NCBI RefSeq assembly: GCF_031202265.1
Contig: NZ_CP100604.1
Coordinates: forward strand, 4,570,501 to 4,634,500
DNA: 64,000 bases
Direction: 5' to 3'
DNA from: Bradyrhizobium sp. Ash2021
Lineage (GTDB): Bacteria; Pseudomonadota; Alphaproteobacteria; Rhizobiales; Xanthobacteraceae
A program made the translations under genes and the position numbers. Shown here piece by piece: positions 58,705 through 64,000 of this stretch. The notes beneath the pieces are model-generated. The model was not told the origin of the DNA, did no database searches, and was given only the letters and a program-made list of their open reading frames with translations. Numbering within the stretch: the first letter of the stretch is position 1; every line of letters starts with the position of its first letter.

Positions 58705-58892
58705 CGCTGGACCAAGATCGAAAAGCCGGCTTCATCGAACTTGCGCCATTGATCGATGGCTTCGCGGCGCTTTGGCACGTCGGCGGCTCTGTCACCGTTG
58801 TTGCCGACGGCAACGATTTCGCGGCGATAGCCGATAGAGCCAAGTGTTGGGCCTTGTCAGAGGGTGTCCCGCTATTGCGAGGCCTTCACTGA
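58701..58892 (+). CDS. Small hypothetical phage protein
   Basis: The product is 63 residues from GTG 58701, overlapping the previous stop by four bases. DQDRKAGFIELAPLIDGFAA, then SVTVVADGNDFAAIADRA is protein-like. Its stop is next to the start of the initiator gene, so translation is probably coupled. Confidence 0.45.
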   Translation: MTLDQDRKAGFIELAPLIDGFAALWHVGGSVTVVADGNDFAAIADRAKCWALSEGVPLLRGLH

Positions 58893-59524
58893 TGGCGACC
58901 AGGGAGACGCCGGCGCATTATCTAGTTCTCTGGGCAATCATGGAGGACGAGCGGCTGTCGGCCGGCGCGAAGTGCGTCGCAATCGCTCTGTTGCTCAAAT
59001 ACCGAAACCACAAGACGAGCCAATGCAACCCTAGTTTCGGCGAGTTGGCCAAGTCCGTCGGCCGAAAGCGCCGCTCGGTGATTGATGCCCTCAATGAGCT
59101 GAAGGCCTTCGGCTGGATTGATTGGCAGGGAACCAAAGGCGGATCACCGAGCAACACGAACAATTTTCATTTCTTTCTGCAGCCCCAACCGGTGCAGCCT
59201 GCTGCACCGGTGCAGTGTAGCGCACCGGTGCAGGAAAACGCTTTAACCGGTGCAGCGGAGCGCACTCAACCGGTGCAGTACACTGCACACGAACCATCTA
59301 AGAACCATCTGAACCATAGCGGCGCTTCGAAAAGGAAGGGGCAGATCCTCGGCTCAACGACCGGCGTCCGCGTGCACAGCGATAGCCCGCAGGCCGATCA
59401 GTGGCGTCGGTATTGGGTCTCGATCGGCCAGCCGCAGCCCGCCTTCAGTCAACGTGACGGCTACTACCTCAAGCCGCTGCCATCGCTGCTGCCTCCGGAG
59501 ATCACCGGGAGCGCAGCGGCATGA
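58892..59524 (+). CDS. Replication-initiator-like helix-turn-helix protein
   Basis: The product is 210 residues from ATG 58892. The N-terminal winged-helix part reads AKCVAIALLLKYRNHKTSQC, then PSFGELAKSVGRKRRSVIDA and LKAFGWIDWQGTKGG, as in phage O/DnaD-type initiators. A Pro/Gln linker (about 98-130) is encoded by DNA holding five ACCGGTGCAG repeats. The C-terminus has QADQWRRYWVSIGQPQPAFS. The iterons within the gene suggest it binds its own coding region as origin, as lambda O does. Confidence 0.65.
   Translation: MATRETPAHYLVLWAIMEDERLSAGAKCVAIALLLKYRNHKTSQCNPSFGELAKSVGRKRRSVIDALNELKAFGWIDWQGTKGGSPSNTNNFHFFLQPQPVQPAAPVQCSAPVQENALTGAAERTQPVQYTAHEPSKNHLNHSGASKRKGQILGSTTGVRVHSDSPQADQWRRYWVSIGQPQPAFSQRDGYYLKPLPSLLPPEITGSAAA
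59188..59278 (+). repeat. Five ACCGGTGCAG iterons inside the initiator gene
   Basis: Starts are 59188, 59206, 59224, 59246 and 59269, all in direct orientation; the third copy has CACCGG before it like the second. Spacing is 18, 18, 22 and 23 bases. Four copies are read as Pro-Val-Gln, but the fourth is in another frame (Thr-Gly-Ala). The DNA, not the peptide, is what is conserved. Confidence 0.7.
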
Positions 59525-59620
59525 CGGGTAAGGGGATTCCATCCTTGGCAGCTAAGGGGCGCAGACCGCACGGTTCCCTGCGTTTGCACCGAGACCAAAA
59601 ACTGAAAAAAGTGGCACAGC

Positions 59621-60031
59621 ATGGCTTTTGAAACGATCGACGGCGGCCCTGACGAACCTGATTGGCTCCTCTCGCTTACTGCCGAAGGCGAGCGCTCAGC
59701 GGCAAGGAAACACTGGGCGGCGATCACCGCCGCGATGCGCACGGCAGACACGATCACCGCAGCCAACGGCCACGCGATCGGCCGCCTGGTCATAGCGCAG
59801 ACTGTGTTTGACCGCGCCAGTGCTGCCGTCGCTCGGGATGGTGCGGTCCGGCGCGTCAAGGGCGTCGACCGCCGCAATCCCCATTGGATGATCATGAAAC
59901 AGGCCAACGAGCTTTGCTCCGAACTGGAGGGACAGCTTGGCCTGTCACCGCGCACGCGGCATCGCGTCGGCAGGGTGGTTCGCGGCGTCCGACGATCGGC
60001 CGCCGACAAATACTTGAGGCCGGTCAAATGA
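59621..60031 (+). CDS. P27-like small terminase or phage protein
   Basis: The product is 136 residues. RKHWAAITAAMRTADTITAA, then NPHWMIMKQANELCSELEGQ and LGLSPRTRHRVGRV resembles the C-terminal half of P27-family small terminase subunits. It could recognise packaging-site DNA. The stop overlaps the next small gene as ATGA. The assignment rests on general pattern only. Confidence 0.5.
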   Translation: MAFETIDGGPDEPDWLLSLTAEGERSAARKHWAAITAAMRTADTITAANGHAIGRLVIAQTVFDRASAAVARDGAVRRVKGVDRRNPHWMIMKQANELCSELEGQLGLSPRTRHRVGRVVRGVRRSAADKYLRPVK

Positions 60032-60168
60032 ATCGCGCCAGGGGATACCGGTTTAGTGCATTGGAAGCGAAGGCCGCGCGGACCGCGCCAGGTCCAAATT
60101 TCTCACAAAGCCAAATTGATGTTCCGAGATGGTCAATCTGGTTCCAGCCGGCGAAGGCGCAAACATGA
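60028..60168 (+). CDS. 46-aa coupled miniprotein
   Basis: The ORF starts inside the previous stop (ATGA at 60028) and ends inside the next start (ATGA at 60165). It encodes MNRARGYRFSALEAKAARTA, then QSQIDVPRWSIWFQPAKAQT. The double overlap supports real translation. Function is unknown. Confidence 0.45.
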   Translation: MNRARGYRFSALEAKAARTAPGPNFSQSQIDVPRWSIWFQPAKAQT

Positions 60169-60518
60169 GTTACCTCTGCACAGACTGCTCGGTCGATACG
60201 ACGCCATGCACCGGCAGGCGTGGCTGTCGCCACAACGGCCGATGGGAGCACTACATGGTGACCGCCGAAGTTTGGAAGGCGGCCGGAATGCCAGCGCCGA
60301 CCCTTAGGAGGTACAACGAAACGGATGGTGACTTCCTCTGCATCGGTTGCCTTGAAGGGCGGCTGGGGCGAGAGCTGACGGCGGCCGACTTCACCGATGC
60401 GCCGATCAATGAACCGTCGCCATGGGACACCCCCCGACTCCAGGACAGGAAGACCCGCCGGGATGGTATGGGGTTTAAATTCCTATATAGCGTTTCGGGA
60501 GCGGAACCGCATGGGTAG
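60165..60518 (+). CDS. Hypothetical cysteine-rich phage protein
   Basis: The product is 117 residues from ATG 60165. Cysteines cluster in YLCTDCSVDTTPCTGRRGCR and FLCIGCLEGRLGRELTAADF, which suggests zinc binding. TDAPINEPSPWDTPRLQDRK follows. I recall relatives in Bradyrhizobium prophages without known function. A GGCGAAGG stretch precedes the ATG. Confidence 0.55.
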   Translation: MSYLCTDCSVDTTPCTGRRGCRHNGRWEHYMVTAEVWKAAGMPAPTLRRYNETDGDFLCIGCLEGRLGRELTAADFTDAPINEPSPWDTPRLQDRKTRRDGMGFKFLYSVSGAEPHG

Positions 60519-60578
60519 TCACTCACGTAATTCGCGCCCCGGAGCCTTTGAAAAATTATTTATGGGAACATTAAGCAA

Positions 60579-60920
60579 ATGAAAACGCCTCCACTACCTG
60601 GCGCATCGAGCCGCAAAAAACGCAAAGGGCCACCGGCCCCGAAGCACCTGCAATTGCCAGAGCGGCGCCTGTGGGTCTCGATCCTGCGAGAGAACGCAAT
60701 CGAGGGTGAGGCCGCGCTATCGCTGCTCAAGTCGACACTGGAGTCGCATCAGCGCGCACGCCTCTGCCGCGAACAGGTCGACAATGAGGGATCGACGTAT
60801 CTCGATCGCTTCGAACAACCCAAGCCACACCCGCTGCTAGCTGCCGAGCGCGATGCGCGAGCGTCGTTCCTGGCGGGGATGCGCGCCCTAAAACTCGATA
60901 TGGTTGGAGATGAACGATGA
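60579..60920 (+). CDS. Small terminase subunit-like protein (P27 family)
   Basis: The product is 113 residues. PKHLQLPERRLWVSILRENA, then ALSLLKSTLESHQRARLCRE and HPLLAAERDARASFLAGMRA with LKLD at the end match P27-type terminase small subunits. It would bind phage or satellite DNA and hand it to the large subunit for packaging. It overlaps the next gene by four bases (ATGA). Confidence 0.65.
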   Translation: MKTPPLPGASSRKKRKGPPAPKHLQLPERRLWVSILRENAIEGEAALSLLKSTLESHQRARLCREQVDNEGSTYLDRFEQPKPHPLLAAERDARASFLAGMRALKLDMVGDER

Positions 60921-61519
60921 CCAAAGCACGTCCGCGGCGCGAACGATCGGAGCCGGAAATTGACGAGATGTCTTGGCGCTACTTGTGCGATGCCTCGACT
61001 CCGGAGGACAAAGAACGCTGGCTTTACCACACGCTTGATTTCGACGAGTTAGAACTCGCCATCGAGGAGCCGCCGACCGGCAAAAGGACATCGGAGCTCT
61101 GGGCGGAATTCGGCGACAAGGTCGTCGCTTGGTGGGCGAAGGAACGGCCCGGAACGCGCCCGCGTTGTTGGTGGAAGTACTCAGCAAAAGAGCCGAGACG
61201 TCGACTAGGCGGGGTTGGCATTACGCGGCGCGCGGCGCTCGGTTGGGATGAATACGTTGCGGACCACGGGTTACCTGACCCGAAGGGCTGGCTCACGCTG
61301 GAAAATCTGAACCTCCACCCGCACTGGCAACCGACGGCCGTTCCAGACCCTGCACCAATAGACCCGATCGATCCCCCGAAGTTCGAATCACAGGCCGCGT
61401 ATCTCAAGCGGCTCGGGTTGTTGTTGCCCGGAGAAGCGGCGCGTCTGGGTGTCGCCGACTACAAACCCGAGACTATCGTTCTAGAAACGTCAGACAGGGT
61501 TCACGCCGCTCGCAGATGA
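60917..61519 (+). CDS. Hypothetical phage protein
   Basis: The product is 200 residues. TSELWAEFGDKVVAWWAKER, then PGTRPRCWWKYSAKEPRRRL and PPKFESQAAYLKRLGLLLPG resembles a phage protein of unknown function that I have seen beside terminase genes. No ATPase motif is present, so it is not a large terminase. It overlaps both neighbours by four bases. Confidence 0.55.
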   Translation: MTKARPRRERSEPEIDEMSWRYLCDASTPEDKERWLYHTLDFDELELAIEEPPTGKRTSELWAEFGDKVVAWWAKERPGTRPRCWWKYSAKEPRRRLGGVGITRRAALGWDEYVADHGLPDPKGWLTLENLNLHPHWQPTAVPDPAPIDPIDPPKFESQAAYLKRLGLLLPGEAARLGVADYKPETIVLETSDRVHAARR

Positions 61520-61584
61520 CCGAAGCCCGCGCCAGATATTTCGCGGTACACGACGCCTGCGCAACGGCGGGGCCGTCGACATGA
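61516..61584 (+). CDS. Possible 22-aa coupled peptide
   Basis: A 22-codon ORF (MTEARARYFAVHDACATAG and two more) starts inside the previous stop and ends inside the next start, both as ATGA. It may simply pass ribosomes between its neighbours. Confidence 0.35.
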   Translation: MTEARARYFAVHDACATAGPST

Positions 61585-61961
61585 CCGATCCCCGCCGCCG
61601 CGCCGCCGAGGCGATCTATAACGCCATGCTGCAGGCACAGCGCGACGCAGGCGACGCCGCGCTTTGCGAGGCGCTCGACTTGCTGGCCGCGGATACAGGT
61701 CAGAACAAGTTCAGGTTCGCCGCATCTGTTCTGCGCGGCACGACACTTGGCCGTCTGGCGATCAATGACGCTGAGGCTCTGCGACGCATCACTGCATTTC
61801 CGCCGGCGCGCCGACGGGAGGCTGTTGGCGTCGTGGCGCGCCAAGTCGCCGGCGCCGAGGCTAACCCGGCGCGGGTCGATGCGATTGCCCACCGGCTGCG
61901 CCGAAAACTTCGCGAAAATGAAACGGACAAAAAGGTTCTGTCCGCCAACCCGGCCTTGTAG
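61581..61961 (+). CDS. Hypothetical phage protein
   Basis: The product is 126 residues, helical and basic. RRAAEAIYNAMLQAQRDAGD, then LGRLAINDAEALRRITAFPP and a helical C-terminus (AHRLRRKLRENETDKK). It overlaps the preceding peptide by four bases. No family is recognised. Confidence 0.5.
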   Translation: MTDPRRRAAEAIYNAMLQAQRDAGDAALCEALDLLAADTGQNKFRFAASVLRGTTLGRLAINDAEALRRITAFPPARRREAVGVVARQVAGAEANPARVDAIAHRLRRKLRENETDKKVLSANPAL

Positions 61962-61970
61962 AAGAGGGGC

Positions 61971-62591
61971 ATGAACATGGTTGCCAGAAAATTCAGCGGC
62001 TCGACCGCAATATCGCCGGTCACCGGCGCCGATGTGCTCGCAGTGCTCGAGCGTCGAATCAGCGAATTGGAAGCCCGCGACAAGGAGCTTCTGGAGAAAC
62101 AGATATCGCTCGAATCCACGGCTGGATCCGCGCGATCTGATGCGGCGGGCGCTGCCGTAGCTGAGGCCCAAGCGTTGCTCGATGGCTTGCCATTCGTTCC
62201 GTCGTCCGCAAGGCCGATGGCTCAGCTCGATGCGATTATCGCCGAGCGCGCGGTGATCGCCAAGGCTTTGAAAATCGGTCAATCGGAGCAACATCGACTT
62301 GCCACCGAGCGCGCCGGCGAAATTTGGGCGAGCCATTTCGCGGAGATAGCAAAAATCGAAAAGCGCCGTGTAATGCTGGCGCTTGAACTACAGCAGGTGA
62401 ATCGGGTTCGCGAAATGCTCCGCGAAAAGATCACATCCAAGGCCGGCGGACCTGGCTATTTGCCGACCGATGGCGTTGAGCTTCTCGGCCTTGGCGACCT
62501 CAGGGAGGAAGTCCACTGGGCGGGCGAGCGCCTAGTTGCGGATGGCATCGCTACCCGCGCAGAAATCGAAAAGGCGAGGTCCGATGGTTGA
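61971..62591 (+). CDS. Coiled-coil hypothetical phage protein
   Basis: The product is 206 residues. VLAVLERRISELEARDKELL starts a coiled coil at about 24-60; a second helical block (about 100-150) includes FAEIAKIEKRRVMLALELQQ. It ends eight bases inside the protease gene. Position before the protease suggests a structural or scaffold-like role, without proof. Confidence 0.5.
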   Translation: MNMVARKFSGSTAISPVTGADVLAVLERRISELEARDKELLEKQISLESTAGSARSDAAGAAVAEAQALLDGLPFVPSSARPMAQLDAIIAERAVIAKALKIGQSEQHRLATERAGEIWASHFAEIAKIEKRRVMLALELQQVNRVREMLREKITSKAGGPGYLPTDGVELLGLGDLREEVHWAGERLVADGIATRAEIEKARSDG

Positions 62592-63426
62592 CGCTCTCGA
62601 CATCCTGCGCCGGGATGTGTTTCGCAAACGCGTCAACGGCATCGCCGGCGGCAATCGGATCGTGTGGTCAGAACGGGATATCCACCAGGTCCACGACTAC
62701 GTCATGGCGGCAGCTCCGGATCAGATTTTCCGAGCTGCGCCGACGGCAGAAGTCAAACTTGTGGAATCAAATACCGACAGTCTTGCTAAAATTGGCATCG
62801 AACTGCGGAGCGGTTTCGGGCCCGATGATAATCCGGTGGTCTGCATCACGACGCCGCGGGCCGACCTTATGGGGGATAGCGTGAACACCGTCCCCGGCGC
62901 CGTCGACATTACCGACTTTTTAAAAAATTCTCCTGTCTTGGATACGCACGACTCTTCAAAGCCGCCGGTTGCGGTTTCCACGAAACCCTGGCTATCCGGC
63001 TCTTCGATGCTTGCAATCGCAAAATTCCCCAAGCCTGGCGTCTCTGCGAACAGCGATCAGATCGCGAACGCAGTCCGTGCCGGCCTTCAGCGCGGTGTTT
63101 CGATCGGTTTCATTCCGCTGAAGTGGTCCTTTTCGAAAGATCCGGCGAGGCCCTTAGGTGTAGATTTTCACTCAATAAAATTACTTGAATGGAGTTTCTG
63201 TGCTCTGCCGTGCAATCCAGATTGTCTGGTGCTTGGCGCAGTCGCGGGCGGCACGTCACCGCCTGGCGACGGCAAGACCGCCGATCTTCGTCGCGAAGCC
63301 CGCGCGCTCGCCGCGAAGGCTAGAGCAATCAGCGAATCGATTTCCGATTCAAAGCCTCAGACGCGCGAGCAGCGCGTCGCCGAAGCAATGAATTTTCGCC
63401 GTATAGCAACGGCGGCTACAAAATGA
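62584..63426 (+). CDS. HK97-family prohead protease
   Basis: The product is 280 residues from ATG 62584. The catalytic His lies in SPVLDTHDSSKPP near residue 119 and the Ser in RGVSIGFIPLKW near residue 173, followed by KLLEWSFCALPCNPD, a signature of peptidase S78. A helical basic C-terminus follows. It cleaves capsid and scaffold proteins during head maturation. It overlaps the previous gene by eight bases. A capsid gene is expected downstream, outside the window. Confidence 0.82.
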   Translation: MVDALDILRRDVFRKRVNGIAGGNRIVWSERDIHQVHDYVMAAAPDQIFRAAPTAEVKLVESNTDSLAKIGIELRSGFGPDDNPVVCITTPRADLMGDSVNTVPGAVDITDFLKNSPVLDTHDSSKPPVAVSTKPWLSGSSMLAIAKFPKPGVSANSDQIANAVRAGLQRGVSIGFIPLKWSFSKDPARPLGVDFHSIKLLEWSFCALPCNPDCLVLGAVAGGTSPPGDGKTADLRREARALAAKARAISESISDSKPQTREQRVAEAMNFRRIATAATK

Positions 63427-63791
63427 AATTGCGTGCTGGTTGCTCATCGCGCAACTCCCCGCCGGAAAGCCTGCCGGCGGCAACGCGGGTCGGGATCAAC
63501 CCGACCCGCGACCCTTTCGATGTGGAGCACTTGTCCGCGAGCCTCGATTATAACGAGCTGAAACTCATCGCGGAGTCGTGGGGAACGCAATGGGCGGATG
63601 CGCTCATCGCCAGTCCGCGCTGGCCGTCTTGCAACAAAGCCACGACCGTTCTTGCCGCCGGCGCCATCGTCGAGTCCGCGATCAACGGAATCGCGCGCAT
63701 TCTCGGCGGTAGCGATTTTGCACCGCACGTTCCAATGATGTCCGCGACGATGCTGCAAGCTTACCAAGATTCGTTACCAAGAATTCAGTGA
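63423..63791 (+). CDS. Hypothetical phage protein
   Basis: The product is 122 residues. DVEHLSASLDYNELKLIAES, then SPRWPSCNKATTVLAAGAIV and MMSATMLQAYQDSLPRI follow. The start overlaps the protease stop by four bases (ATGA). No domain is recognised. Confidence 0.45.
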   Translation: MKLRAGCSSRNSPPESLPAATRVGINPTRDPFDVEHLSASLDYNELKLIAESWGTQWADALIASPRWPSCNKATTVLAAGAIVESAINGIARILGGSDFAPHVPMMSATMLQAYQDSLPRIQ

Positions 63792-63800
63792 GGGTTAAAC

Positions 63801-64000
63801 GTGCCTACAGGGATTGTAACAAATTACGATGGGAACCGTGGCTACGGTTTTATCCGGCCGGACGACATCCGCGCCGCCGATCTTTTCGTTCACGCAAAAC
63901 ACTTAGCAAACCGGGATGGGTTGAGGGTGGGCGAGCGAGTCAGCTTCGAAGTCGTCGACGACGAACGCCACGGCAAGCCGCGCGCCGATAGGGTGCGGGT
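63801..64000 (+). CDS. Cold-shock domain protein (3' end beyond window)
   Basis: From GTG 63801 about 66 residues are visible: PTGIVTNYDGNRGYGFIRPD with the RNP-1 region GYGFI, then DLFVHAKHL as RNP-2, and VGERVSFEVVDDERHGKPRA. This is a CspA-type OB fold that binds single-stranded RNA or DNA. Finding it within a phage-like head module is unusual but known. The C-terminal end is not visible. Confidence 0.8.
   Translation, partial: MPTGIVTNYDGNRGYGFIRPDDIRAADLFVHAKHLANRDGLRVGERVSFEVVDDERHGKPRADRVR

Larger units (their letters stand above)
56105..64000. mobile_element. Phage-like element 3, left part
   Basis: The element begins at the tRNA fragment and runs beyond the window. Its order is integrase, regulator, divergent AlpA-like protein, small coupled genes, replication initiator with iterons, small-terminase-like genes, prohead protease and a cold-shock protein. 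This fits a prophage or a capsid-carrying phage satellite. Confidence 0.7.

Noticed and set aside
59188..59278. CRISPR-like array
   Set aside because: Repeats are only ten bases with 8 to 13-base spacing and lie within a coding frame; they are iterons or linker repeats. No CRISPR array or cas gene was seen in the window.
60917..61519. Large terminase subunit
   Set aside because: No Walker motifs or nuclease acidic residues are visible, and 200 residues is too short.

Overview
The window reads as chromosome of a high-GC alphaproteobacterium of the Bradyrhizobium/Rhodopseudomonas group. The signs are Omp31/Omp25-type barrels ending in aromatic residues, a BBP2 porin, a DUF3551 protein, EF-hand and DUF2927 secreted proteins, TPR adenylate cyclases with a TolB-like domain, many small lineage-type zinc-ribbon proteins, and recurrent GGACAT-type intergenic repeats. 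No species can be named from sequence alone.

The main structural result is a tandem array of integrative elements. A 15-base direct repeat, TGGCGATCCCAGCAG, occurs at 1304, 28929 and 56105. On the minus strand it is the last 15 bases of a tRNA. At 56105-56155 the copy extends to a 51-base 3' fragment (anticodon arm, T arm, acceptor 3' strand) whose loop reads TCT, so probably tRNA-Arg. The intact tRNA should lie right of the window. Element 1 (1302-28945) has no intact integrase, only a remnant near 20.4 kb. Element 2 (28928-56119) has an integrase just inside its left end and GTGACTAAC-type sites inside both ends. Element 3 (from 56105) has its own integrase and phage-like genes. The order suggests oldest to youngest from left to right.

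Left of the array is a truncated peptide-type ABC substrate-binding protein gene. Element 1 carries outer-membrane proteins, a KdpD/KdpE-like two-component pair without kdpFABC, an RND efflux operon (adaptor, CzcA/CusA-type pump, TolC-type channel), an enoyl-CoA hydratase, EF-hand and DUF2927 proteins, an IS1182-family element with CTAG target repeats, many small secreted or zinc-ribbon proteins, and a retropepsin-like protease.

Element 2 starts with a leftward integrase module divergent from a ribbon-helix-helix regulator across an inverted-repeat operator. Next come a primase-polymerase/helicase fusion, a downstream iteron and hairpin region that looks like an origin, and a duplicated DUF5681 gene pair flanking a serine recombinase. 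Cargo follows: two TPR adenylate cyclases, a thioesterase, an SDR, Cu/Zn superoxide dismutase, a type I methylase-specificity fusion beside a collapsed hsdR, two independent copies of an IS3-family element, a HicA-like/HTH pair with a dyad operator, an SRAP protein and a truncated deoxyribosyltransferase-like gene.

Element 3 has an integrase, a regulator divergent from an AlpA/excisionase-like protein, a chain of overlapping small genes, a replication-initiator-like protein with five iterons inside its coding sequence, terminase-small-subunit-like proteins, an HK97-type prohead protease and a cold-shock protein cut by the window end. No large terminase or portal is seen between the small-terminase-like genes and the protease, which fits either a satellite or a rearranged prophage.
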